This document shows, piece after piece, positions 5,800 through 13,170 of a stretch of DNA of 13,756 nucleotides (within the stretch, counting starts at the first letter, position 1; each line of letters begins with the position of its first letter). Below the pieces are notes generated by a model. That model searched no databases. It saw nothing but the letters and a program-made list of their open reading frames with translations, and was not told the DNA's origin. The DNA comes from an uncultured Collinsella sp. (lineage in GTDB: Bacteria; Actinomycetota; Coriobacteriia; Coriobacteriales; Coriobacteriaceae). A program made the translations under genes and the position numbers. The stretch lies in NCBI GenBank assembly GCA_900552425.1, contig URZR01000032.1, forward strand, positions 1 to 13,756, read 5' to 3'.

Positions 5800-5823
5800 T
5801 TCGAATCAGCCCGGGGACACCAG
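5800..5823 (+). repeat. Direct partial copy of the tRNA-Arg 3' end, including CCA
   Basis: This stretch matches tRNA positions 5667-5690 at 22 of 24 bases, from the T loop through the CCA, 133 bp downstream of the original. The bases before it do not form a tRNA 5' half or a proper T stem. It may be the remnant of a decayed duplicate tRNA, or an attachment-site-like scar of the kind left by elements that integrate at tRNA 3' ends. No integrase gene is present. Confidence 0.6.
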
Positions 5824-5832
5824 AGATTGATC

Positions 5833-5863
5833 GAGCCCGGTACACCGTCACGGTACCGGGCTC
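5833..5863 (+). terminator. Strong hairpin after the tRNA 3'-end remnant
   Basis: GAGCCCGGTAC (5833-5843) pairs perfectly over 11 bp with GTACCGGGCTC (5853-5863) around a 9-base loop, followed by TTCTGGTT. Its position, about 10 bases after a tRNA-like CCA, mirrors the hairpin after the intact tRNA. This supports a former tRNA transcription unit here. Confidence 0.55.
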
Positions 5864-5882
5864 TTCTGGTTCATGTCATGTC

Positions 5883-5922
5883 AAAAACGAAGCGCCCGCT
5901 TGCTGGGGGAGCAAGCGGGCGC
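5883..5922 (-). terminator. Intrinsic terminator of the fha-pknB cluster
   Basis: The 13-bp perfect stem 5892-5904 with 5910-5922 has a 5-base loop. On the minus strand it is followed by TTCGTTTTTG (the A-run at 5883-5887 on plus). It lies 53 bases beyond the pknB stop and separates the leftward cluster from the convergent tRNA unit. Confidence 0.85.
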
Positions 5923-5974
5923 CTGTGAGCGAATATGTTTGCGGCGGGAGCCGTAATGGGCGGTGGGGCGGCGA

Positions 5975-7942
5975 CTAGTTGGTCGTACCGGAATCGTCGC
6001 CCGTGCTCGTGCCCGAGCCAGAGCCCGAACCCGAGCCAGAAATCGAAACCGTCAGCGTAATCGTGCTGTCGGTGGACTGCTTGCCGGTGGGGGAGACGCC
6101 CGTAACGGTGGCATCCTCGTTACCGCTCACGGGATTGCCGTTCTGGTCACAGAAGCCAATGTTATAGAAACCGGCGTTGTTGAGCGCGGTAACGGCGGCG
6201 GAAATGCTCTTGCCGTATAGGTTGCCCGGGACGGAGGCCTTGCCGGACTTCTTGGCAATGACGACAGTGATCGTGGCGCCGGGCTTCTGCTTGCCACTGG
6301 GGTTCCAGCTAATGACGGTGCCCTCGGTGACGGAGTCGTTCTCCTGGTAGCTGACGTCGACGCCAAAGCCTGCCATATCGAGGGCGTTGCGCGCCTGGGC
6401 CTCGGTCATGTCGGTCAGGTCGGGGACGGACGTGGTATCCGGGCCGCTCGAGACCTTGTACGAGATGGTCGTGCCCTTCTCGACTTCCTTACCGGCTTCG
6501 GTGCCCTGCTCAAAGACCTGGCCCTCATCGGCCTCGTTGGCCTCCTCGGAGGCGTTGCCCTTCAGGCCAACGCTTGCCAGCGCGGCTTCTGCCTGGTCCT
6601 TGGTCAGGCCGACCAGCCGGGGAACCTCGACCTTCTCGGAGGGCTTGGGGCCCTTGGAGATTACCAGGTTCACCTTGGTGCCCTTGGCCTTCTTGGTTTT
6701 GCCGTTGGGCGTCTGCTCGGCGACCTTGCCCTCGTCGATATCGTCGTTGTAGCTTTGGTCGATGGTGCCGACCTCGAGGCCGGCTTCCTTGATCTGCTCG
6801 ACGGCAGTCTGCTGGTCCTTGCCTAGCACATCGGGCACGGTGACCTGCTCGCCGCCAAAGAGTCCTGTGGCAAAGGCCACCACGATACCGATGACGGCAA
6901 CGGCTGCCACCACGGCGGCGATGATCTTGTTTTTGTTGGATTTGGGCTTTTCGACCTCGTAGGAGCCGGTGGAGCCCGAAACCGAGCTACGGGCGGTATT
7001 CTGGCCGCTCACGCCCGAGACGGGACGCACCATGGTGCGCGTCTGATCGGAAAGCTCGCGAGTCTTGGTGGCGCCCAGCTCACCGGGGGCACCGATGATG
7101 CGCGTGGGCTCCGAGATGTTGACGGCACGGCCCGACAGGTAGCTGTTGAGCACCTGACGCAGCTCGTCGGCGGTCTGGAAGCGGTTTGCCGGGTCCTTCT
7201 CCATGCACTTGAGGATGATGCGCTCAAGGTCGGCGTCGACACCGGAGTTGATCTGGCTCGGCGGAATAGGCAGCTCGTTGACCTGCTTGAGTGCGACCGA
7301 GATAGCGTCGTCACCGTCAAAGGGAACGCGGCCGGTGGCGCACTCGTACATCACGACGCCCAGCGAGTAGATATCCGAGGTGGGGCCGAGGTCCTGACCA
7401 CGGGTCTGCTCGGGGCTGACGTAGTGGGCGGTTCCCAGCACGTTGTTGTCTTGCGTGAGGTGGCTGTTCTTGGCGCGCGCGATGCCAAAGTCCATCACCT
7501 TGATGTTGCCGTCGGGCAGCACCATGATGTTCTGCGGCTTGATGTCGCGGTGGATGATCTCGTGCTTGTGGGCGACCGAAAGCGCGGAGCTGATCTGCGA
7601 GCCGATCTGGGCGACCTTCTTGGGGTCGAGGGCGCCGTGGCTCTTGATGCCGCTCTTAAGGTCGGTGCCGCGCAGGTACTCCATGACGATGTAATAGGTG
7701 TCGCCGTCCTTGCCCCAATCGTAGACGCCCACGATATAGGGGGAGGAGAGACCGGCTGCTGCCTGGGCCTCCTGCTTAAAGCGTGCGGCGAAGGTTGCGT
7801 CGCCAGCATACTGCGGCAGCATGATCTTGACGGCTACCGTGCGGTCGAGGACCTGGTCCTGCGCACGGAAGACGGTCGCCATGCCGCCTGTCCCCACCTT
7901 ATCCTTGAGGAGGTATCTTCCCCCGAGGACCCTCTGTTCCAT
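5975..7942 (-). CDS. pknB: PASTA-domain Ser/Thr protein kinase (PknB type)
   Basis: This is a membrane-bound kinase that senses cell-wall fragments or lipid II and phosphorylates division and wall-synthesis proteins. The cytoplasmic kinase domain (about residues 5-270) has the glycine loop GTGGMATVF (17-25), the ATP lysine in VAVKIM (Lys39), catalytic HRDIKPQN (Asp133), DFG (Asp151) and the activation segment GTAHYVSPEQ. A juxtamembrane region precedes a single membrane helix (about 339-362), followed by four extracellular PASTA domains (about 366-432, 435-501, 502-566, 568-635). The protein ends in a low-complexity Gly-Ser/Asp/Thr tail. I chose ATG 7942, with AGGAG 5 bases upstream; the upstream ATG at 7957 would include that site in its own coding sequence. 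It is the last gene of the cluster, 132 bases after the SEDS-PBP gene. Confidence 0.95.
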   Translation of the reverse strand: MEQRVLGGRYLLKDKVGTGGMATVFRAQDQVLDRTVAVKIMLPQYAGDATFAARFKQEAQAAAGLSSPYIVGVYDWGKDGDTYYIVMEYLRGTDLKSGIKSHGALDPKKVAQIGSQISSALSVAHKHEIIHRDIKPQNIMVLPDGNIKVMDFGIARAKNSHLTQDNNVLGTAHYVSPEQTRGQDLGPTSDIYSLGVVMYECATGRVPFDGDDAISVALKQVNELPIPPSQINSGVDADLERIILKCMEKDPANRFQTADELRQVLNSYLSGRAVNISEPTRIIGAPGELGATKTRELSDQTRTMVRPVSGVSGQNTARSSVSGSTGSYEVEKPKSNKNKIIAAVVAAVAVIGIVVAFATGLFGGEQVTVPDVLGKDQQTAVEQIKEAGLEVGTIDQSYNDDIDEGKVAEQTPNGKTKKAKGTKVNLVISKGPKPSEKVEVPRLVGLTKDQAEAALASVGLKGNASEEANEADEGQVFEQGTEAGKEVEKGTTISYKVSSGPDTTSVPDLTDMTEAQARNALDMAGFGVDVSYQENDSVTEGTVISWNPSGKQKPGATITVVIAKKSGKASVPGNLYGKSISAAVTALNNAGFYNIGFCDQNGNPVSGNEDATVTGVSPTGKQSTDSTITLTVSISGSGSGSGSGTSTGDDSGTTN

Positions 7943-8074
7943 TCCTGCTCCTAACATAACTATTCGCTCAACGATGTGTGTAGTACCTACGATGTGGCCG
8001 CTGGGGCCGTGTGGCGCGTTGCCGCTAACTCTTCGGCCGCGGCGCGCCTCGGGTGACCGATTCGATCATGGGCA

Positions 8075-10945
8075 TCACGCTCCCTGTGCGGCGAGCGCTG
8101 CGGTCAGGACGATGCCGGCAATCTTGGCCGCCTTGACGTCGTGTTTGTCGTAATCCTCCAAGGCCACCGAGATGGCGACCGTGGGTGAATCGTAAGGTGC
8201 AAAGCCAACGAACATCGAGTTGACGTTGGTGCCGCCGATCTCGGCCGAGCCGGTCTTGCCGGCGACCTTGACGCCGGGGACCTGGGCATCGGTGCCGGTA
8301 CCGGACTGGACGACGGCGAGCATGGCCTGCTTGACCTGGTCGGCCGTGGCGGAGCTGACGGCCTGACCCAGCGAGCGGGACTGCGTGGTCTTGACCACGG
8401 TTCCGTCCGGGGCGAGTACCTGGGCTACAAAGTACGGGTCCATGACCACGCCACTGTTAGCGATGGCGGCGGCAATCACGGCGTTTTGCATGACGGTGGT
8501 CTGCGGGCCGGGCGTGTGGTCCATGCCGACAGGCTGGCCGGCGCCGGCCCAGGCGGTCTCCCACTCGGTCATGAGCGACGGGTCGGCCATGATGGAGGCC
8601 GCGGAGGTCAGGTCCTGGCCGAGCTTTTGGCCGTAGCCAAAGGCGTTGGCAAACTGCACGAGCGTGTTTGCGCCAACTTCGTTTGCCACCTGGCCAAAGA
8701 CGACGTTGGAGGACACGGCAAAGGCCTGCTGCAGGCTGATGGTGCCGTAGCTCTCGTTGGCATAGTTGGTGACCGGTGCGTTGCCGATGTCCATGGAGCC
8801 GGGCGCCTGGTAGGTGCTGGTAAGGCTGGCGGTACCGGTCTCGAGTGCCGCGGAAAGCGTAACGACCTTAAACGTGGAGCCCGGCGTGTACAGCGCGTCC
8901 ATGGCGCGATTGTACATGGAGCCGTCCTCGCCGCCGCCCGCCTGCAGCAGGGCGTCGATGTTGGTGTTGTCATAGGTGGGCGAGCTGGCGCATGCGAGCA
9001 CCGCACCGGTACGCGGGTCGATGACCACTACAGCGCCCTTAAAGCCCTTGAGCGCCTGCTCGGCCGCCGTCTGGATACGCGAGTCGATGGTGAGCTTGGC
9101 GGTGTTGCCCGGCTGGGTCTGGCCCGCGAGCGAAGCGATGGCGTTGTTCCAGCTGGAGTAATCCTTAGAGCCGGTGAGCGTGTCGTTCATGACACTCTCG
9201 ATGGCGGTGGTGCCATACTGCTGGCTCACGTAGCCAACCACGTGCGCTGCCAGGTTGCCGTTGGGGTAGGAGCGTACGTAGGTGCCGTCCTCCTGCTGCA
9301 GCGACTCGGCCAGCGTCACGCCGTCGGACGTGATGATGGAACCGCGCTGGATGTACTTGGAGCGGGCGATAGTGTGGTTGTTGGTCGGCATATCCTGATA
9401 GTCCTTGGCCTTGATGACCTGGACATAGGTGAGGTTGCCGATAAGGATGGCGAACAGTGCCGTAAAGGCGAGCACCGCACGGGTTAGACGGTTGGCGAGC
9501 GCAACGCGGCCGAGCACACCGGATTCAGGCGTGTCGAGCAGGCGACGGCGCATGCGCGAGCCGACGGAATGGCTGCCGCTGCCGTAGGAAGACGAGGTGG
9601 CAAAGCGCGTGCCCGTCGGGGCGGCGGCAGATGCGACCTGATCATCGGTGATGGCGGCCATAGTGCCGGTGCCGGTAAGCTCGGCCTCGCGTCCGGTCGC
9701 TTCGTCACCGGCGCGCAGCAGGAGCGCGACGATGATAAAGCTTGCCAGCAGCGAGGAACCGCCCTGGCTCATAAAGGGTAGGGTGACGCCGGTCAGCGGG
9801 ATCAGGCGGGTAACGCCGCCCACGATTAAAAAGGCCTGGAAGCTGATGGCGGCCGTAAGGCCCGTGGCGCTAAAGGCGGCGAGGTCGGATTTAGCGCGGG
9901 CAGCCGTGGTGAGGCCACGCACGGCAAAGAGCATAAACAGGATGAGCACGGCGCCGCCGCCCAAAAGGCCCATCTCCTCGCCGATGGCCGAGAAGATAAA
10001 GTCGGACTCGACGACAGGGATGTTGTTGGCCATGCCGTTGCCGATACCAACACCGACCAGACCGCCATCGGCAAGCGAGAAGAGCGACTGGACGATCTGG
10101 TAGCCCTGGCCCTGGGCGTCCTTAAACGGATCGACCCAAACCTGGAAACGCACCTGAACGTGAGACAGGAACTTGTAGGCGCCCACGGCTCCAACGGCTA
10201 AGAGCGCAAGGCCGATAACGACATACGAGAATCGTCCCGTGGCAACGTAGAGCATCAGCAAGAAGATGGTGTAGAACAGCACGGCCGAACCCAGATCGCG
10301 TTCGAAGACGACGACGAGCAGGCACACACCCCACACGGCAAACAGCGGCAGCAGCAGTCGCAGGCGAGGGATCTTAAAGCCCAGGATCTTGCGGTTGGAG
10401 ATGGAGAGCAGCTCGCGGTTCTCGGCCAGGTACCCGGCCAGGAACAGCACGATAAAGACCTTGGCGAACTCGCCGGGCTGGATGGTAAAGCCCGCGATGC
10501 GAATCCACAGCTTGGAGCCCGAGATCGTGGTGCCGATAAAGATGGGCAGCATCAGCAGGATGATGCCGATGATGCCAAAGGTGTACTTGTAGCGCATGAC
10601 TACGTCGAGGTTCTTAACCAACGCGAGCGTTCCCACCATCAGGGCCACCGAGACAAACAGGATGATGAGCTGTGAGATGGCGAGAGCGGGGGCGAGACGC
10701 GTCACGAACGTGATGCCGATGCCCGAAAGCACAAAGACAATGGGCAGGATGGCGGGGTCGGCACCGGGCGCCAAGATGCGCACGGCAATGTGGGCCGCGG
10801 CAAAGGCGGCAAAGAGGCCGATCGGTACGGCGAGCGTCTCAAAGGAGATGGCAGCGCCCGCGGTGAGGACGTACATCGCATACAGCAGGATGACGGGGAA
10901 CGCCGAGGCGATGAGCAAGAGCAGCTCGGTGTTGCGGCGACTCAT
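8075..10945 (-). CDS. rodA-pbpA: RodA/FtsW-type SEDS glycosyltransferase fused to a class B penicillin-binding protein
   Basis: One 956-residue chain joins two enzymes that are normally separate. Residues 1-415 are a multi-span SEDS protein that polymerises lipid II into glycan strands. They show WIRIAGFTIQPGEFAK, the catalytic-Asp loop DPFKDAQGQGYQ (Asp276), SDFIFSAIGEEMGLLG and LPFMSQGGSSLL. A linker of about 65 residues, rich in Ala, Ser, Thr and Gly, follows. A second membrane anchor (about 485-512) leads to a PBP2/PbpA-like transpeptidase that crosslinks peptides, with STFK (Ser690, Lys693), SSN (745-747) and KTG (897-899). The start is ATG 10945, 8 bases after AAGGGAG (10960-10954); the GTG at 10954 overlaps that box. 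No stop or frameshift lies between the halves. In related actinobacteria rodA and pbpA are adjacent genes at this place. Confidence 0.94.
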   Translation of the reverse strand: MSRRNTELLLLIASAFPVILLYAMYVLTAGAAISFETLAVPIGLFAAFAAAHIAVRILAPGADPAILPIVFVLSGIGITFVTRLAPALAISQLIILFVSVALMVGTLALVKNLDVVMRYKYTFGIIGIILLMLPIFIGTTISGSKLWIRIAGFTIQPGEFAKVFIVLFLAGYLAENRELLSISNRKILGFKIPRLRLLLPLFAVWGVCLLVVVFERDLGSAVLFYTIFLLMLYVATGRFSYVVIGLALLAVGAVGAYKFLSHVQVRFQVWVDPFKDAQGQGYQIVQSLFSLADGGLVGVGIGNGMANNIPVVESDFIFSAIGEEMGLLGGGAVLILFMLFAVRGLTTAARAKSDLAAFSATGLTAAISFQAFLIVGGVTRLIPLTGVTLPFMSQGGSSLLASFIIVALLLRAGDEATGREAELTGTGTMAAITDDQVASAAAPTGTRFATSSSYGSGSHSVGSRMRRRLLDTPESGVLGRVALANRLTRAVLAFTALFAILIGNLTYVQVIKAKDYQDMPTNNHTIARSKYIQRGSIITSDGVTLAESLQQEDGTYVRSYPNGNLAAHVVGYVSQQYGTTAIESVMNDTLTGSKDYSSWNNAIASLAGQTQPGNTAKLTIDSRIQTAAEQALKGFKGAVVVIDPRTGAVLACASSPTYDNTNIDALLQAGGGEDGSMYNRAMDALYTPGSTFKVVTLSAALETGTASLTSTYQAPGSMDIGNAPVTNYANESYGTISLQQAFAVSSNVVFGQVANEVGANTLVQFANAFGYGQKLGQDLTSAASIMADPSLMTEWETAWAGAGQPVGMDHTPGPQTTVMQNAVIAAAIANSGVVMDPYFVAQVLAPDGTVVKTTQSRSLGQAVSSATADQVKQAMLAVVQSGTGTDAQVPGVKVAGKTGSAEIGGTNVNSMFVGFAPYDSPTVAISVALEDYDKHDVKAAKIAGIVLTAALAAQGA

Positions 10946-10961
10946 AAGCGGCACTCCCTTT

Positions 10962-11492
10962 CTAGTTCTTTTCGGAGGCTTCGGCCTCGGCGGACTGTTC
11001 GGCGGTTTTCTCGGAATCTGATTCGGAGGTCGATCCCTGGTCGGTGTTGTCGCGAATCGTTTGCGCGTCGATCACCTGGCGGGTCTGCTCCTCGTCGATC
11101 TGGTGGCGGTACTTGGATATCGTGTCCTGCGCATCGTCGACACTTGTTTGCGGAATGCCCGCCTTGAGGCGGTTTTGCGTGTCTTCGGGCAGGTCGGACA
11201 GCTTGATACTGGTTTCGCTTTCGAGCCAGTGGAGCTTGAGTCCGAGCGGCTTGCCGGGCAGGCCGCGCCAGACGGCGACATTGCCCTGGTAGGTACCCAG
11301 GTAGTACGAGCCGGTGACACCCGTGTAGGCCCAGATGGCAGCCGCCAGCACCAAGACGAGACCTAAGACGACGCCGATGGTGACGTTGCGGCGACGCACG
11401 CGTTGCGCCTCGCGCATAACGCCATCGTCAACCAGGTCAACGACTACTACGGTCACGTTGTCGTGGCCGCCGGCGGCAAGCGCCGCGTCCAC
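10962..11492 (-). CDS. PP2C phosphatase, C-terminal fragment (last motif, membrane helix, external domain)
   Basis: The frame begins DAALAAGGHDNVTVVVVD, the last PP2C motif. A basic juxtamembrane stretch (REAQRVRRRNV) and one membrane helix (VVLGLVLVLAAAIWAYTGV) follow. The outer part contains GSYYLGTYQGNVAVWRGLPG, like the external domain of mycobacterial PstP, and the tail is rich in Ser, Glu and Ala. A GTG at 11492 overlaps the upstream stop as TAGTG, so stop-restart translation is possible, but there is no clear ribosome binding site. A stand-alone function is unlikely. It ends 16 bases before the SEDS-PBP start. Confidence 0.7.
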   Translation of the reverse strand: MDAALAAGGHDNVTVVVVDLVDDGVMREAQRVRRRNVTIGVVLGLVLVLAAAIWAYTGVTGSYYLGTYQGNVAVWRGLPGKPLGLKLHWLESETSIKLSDLPEDTQNRLKAGIPQTSVDDAQDTISKYRHQIDEEQTRQVIDAQTIRDNTDQGSTSESDSEKTAEQSAEAEASEKN

Positions 11493-12751
11493 TAGGTTGT
11501 CGACGCAGATTTGCGCGGTTGAGGACTGTTCTCGATATCGCTATCAGGAATCATGCTCGAAAGGCCGTCGGAGCACAGGATCAGGCGGTCGCCTTCCTCG
11601 ATATGCAGAGTGAAGTGGTCGGCATACATGGCGGGGTCCGAGCCCAGCGCACGGGTGATGACCGAACGGTTGGGGTGGACGCGAGCCTCGTCTGCCGTGA
11701 TCTCGCCGGCGTCCACGAGTTCTTCCACATAGGAGTGGTCGCGGGTGACGCGGATGAGCGTGCCCTCGTGGAGCAGGTAGGCGCGCGAGTCGCCCACGTG
11801 GGCGATGGCGAGCGTGTCGTTTTCGATATAGGCGCAAGTGGCTGTGCAGCCCATGCCGGGCTTGCCCAGGCCATTCAAGGCGGCCTCGATTACGGCGGCG
11901 TTAGCGGCCTCGACGGCTGCCGCCAGGCGTGCGGCGTCGGCGGACTGCGGGGCCGTCTTGGCAATAGTCTCAACGGCGATGGAAGAGGCTACCTCGCCGG
12001 CAGCGTGACCGCCCATGCCGTCGCATACGCAAAAGAGCGGCGACTGCACCAGGTAGGAATCCTCATTGTGCGGGCGCACGCAGCCAACGTCGGAGCGGGC
12101 GCCCCACATGAGTTGCGTGGTGGTGCCGGCATCATAGGTCGAGTCGGTCTCGATGCGCTCCTCGGTCAGGGGCTCAAAGCTCATGGTCGACCCGGGGTCT
12201 TTGAGCTTGGCCTCAACGGCGGCAACGTCGATTTCGGCTGTGTCACCGGGAGAGACGGTGTCGGTCTCGGCGTTTGATTCGGAATCGCCGGTGTCCGGGG
12301 AGTCGGGCTCCTCGGACACGCGGGCGGTCGACTCGTCGTCTTGCGGGCTGACGTCTATAGACTCGGGCGCCGGCGTAGACACGGGCGCAACCTCGGATGC
12401 CGGGGCTATGGGAAACGCCGGCGCGGCGGGCTCGGGTGCCGCAAACACCGCAGCGCTCTCGTTGATTGCCGCGGCGACGGGCTCTGCAAAGTGAGCCGGC
12501 GCCGGGGTTGCTTCGGACGCTGTGGGCTGTTCCGCAGCATGTGCGCCGATGGGCGCCGCTACGGCATTCTCTTCGTCCTCGTTATCGGCGAGATCCGAAA
12601 TATCATGCGTTACATGCGAAAGAGGCAGGGAGAACACGGTGTCCTCGGGCTCCACGGGCGCGGAGCCCGCCGGAGCGGCGTGGGCCGGCGCAGCTGTGGC
12701 GGCAGCCGGTGCCTCGGTCATGGTTGCGGACTTGTTCTCCTCGTCGATCAT
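11492..12751 (-). CDS. PP2C phosphatase, N-terminal fragment with long disordered extension
   Basis: This 419-residue frame starts with about 213 residues rich in Ala, Pro, Glu, Asp and Ser that look disordered, unlike typical PstP, where the catalytic domain starts at the N-terminus. The PP2C core then shows RPHNEDSYLV, CDGMGGHAAGEVAS, GCTATCAYIE, AIAHVGDSRAYLL, TRDHSYVEELVDAG and LILCSDGLSSM, covering most metal-binding aspartates. The last 12 or so residues (from about 407, NSPQPRKSASTT) are not PP2C-like and are read out of frame. Alone, it lacks the final metal-binding Asp of the GxDN motif. The true start is supported by coupling to fhaB and by AAGGTG shortly upstream. Confidence 0.75.
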   Translation of the reverse strand: MIDEENKSATMTEAPAAATAAPAHAAPAGSAPVEPEDTVFSLPLSHVTHDISDLADNEDEENAVAAPIGAHAAEQPTASEATPAPAHFAEPVAAAINESAAVFAAPEPAAPAFPIAPASEVAPVSTPAPESIDVSPQDDESTARVSEEPDSPDTGDSESNAETDTVSPGDTAEIDVAAVEAKLKDPGSTMSFEPLTEERIETDSTYDAGTTTQLMWGARSDVGCVRPHNEDSYLVQSPLFCVCDGMGGHAAGEVASSIAVETIAKTAPQSADAARLAAAVEAANAAVIEAALNGLGKPGMGCTATCAYIENDTLAIAHVGDSRAYLLHEGTLIRVTRDHSYVEELVDAGEITADEARVHPNRSVITRALGSDPAMYADHFTLHIEEGDRLILCSDGLSSMIPDSDIENSPQPRKSASTT

Positions 12752-13164
12752 CGACGGTTCACCTTCATGACCACGTCGCCAATCTGGACTTCGTCGCCCT
12801 CACGCAGCGTCGCGGGCTCCACGAGCTGGCGGCCGTTGACGAGCGTGCCGTTAAGCGAGTTGAGGTCCTCGATGATGAGCGCCGGGCCCTGCAGCGAAAA
12901 GCGCGCATGCGAGGCCGAGACGAACGGTTCGTTGATGCAGATGTCCGAAGATGGCGAGCGACCGACGATGACGGGGCCGAGCATGTCTACGTGGATGCCG
13001 CGGATACCGCGCGGGCCCTTGTCCACATCGATCGTCCAGATAGCCGAGTCGCGGCGTTGTCCGCGCACAAGTCCCACGCCGGTCTTCATGACGGCGAACA
13101 GGAAGATATAAAGCAGGGCGACCAGGACGATGCGGCCTGCAAAAAGGACGATATCGATGTTCAT
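12748..13164 (-). CDS. fhaB: FHA domain protein with N-terminal membrane helix (FhaB)
   Basis: This 138-residue protein has a membrane helix at about residues 5-27 and a C-terminal forkhead-associated domain that binds phosphothreonine. The FHA motifs are VGRSPSSD (67-74), SASHARF (83-89) and LNSLNGTLVNG (101-111), with the conserved Arg, Ser, His and Asn present. In actinobacteria FhaB (FipA) is phosphorylated by PknA/PknB and helps recruit division and wall enzymes. AGGGGA (13179-13174), inside the end of fhaA, serves as ribosome binding site 9 bases before the ATG. The stop overlaps the phosphatase start by 4 bases, indicating translational coupling. Confidence 0.93.
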   Translation of the reverse strand: MNIDIVLFAGRIVLVALLYIFLFAVMKTGVGLVRGQRRDSAIWTIDVDKGPRGIRGIHVDMLGPVIVGRSPSSDICINEPFVSASHARFSLQGPALIIEDLNSLNGTLVNGRQLVEPATLREGDEVQIGDVVMKVNRR

Positions 13165-13170
13165 AAGCGA

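Larger units (their letters stand above)
10962..12751 (-). pseudogene. pstP: PP2C-family Ser/Thr phosphatase (PstP type), split by a frameshift
   Basis: Two overlapping frames together encode one actinobacterial PstP-like phosphatase, which reverses PknB phosphorylation. The first frame has an unusual N-terminal extension and PP2C motifs up to SDGLSSMIPDSDIE. The second supplies the last catalytic motif GGHDNVTVVVVD, then a membrane helix and the extracellular domain. Reading the region 11531-11492 in the downstream frame gives a smooth continuation (EQSSTAQICVDNLVDAALAA), so the break lies at or near 11520-11531. One missing base, for example in the AA of GAGAACAG on the minus strand, would restore the frame. 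No slippery heptamer is apparent. It may be a real mutation or a sequencing error. The start at 12751 overlaps the fhaB stop as ATGA. Confidence 0.8.

Noticed and set aside
7943..8074. Remnant of pknA or a separate promoter between the SEDS-PBP gene and pknB
   Set aside because: The gap is too short for a kinase remnant, and I saw no kinase motif or convincing -35/-10 pair on the minus strand.
8486..9487. 333-codon plus-strand frame opposite the SEDS-PBP gene
   Set aside because: The composition (Gly, Val, Ala, Arg rich) is typical of a shadow frame. The minus strand carries intact catalytic motifs throughout.
11519..12277. 252-codon plus-strand frame opposite the phosphatase
   Set aside because: It is a shadow of the PP2C coding strand with no motif or ribosome binding site.
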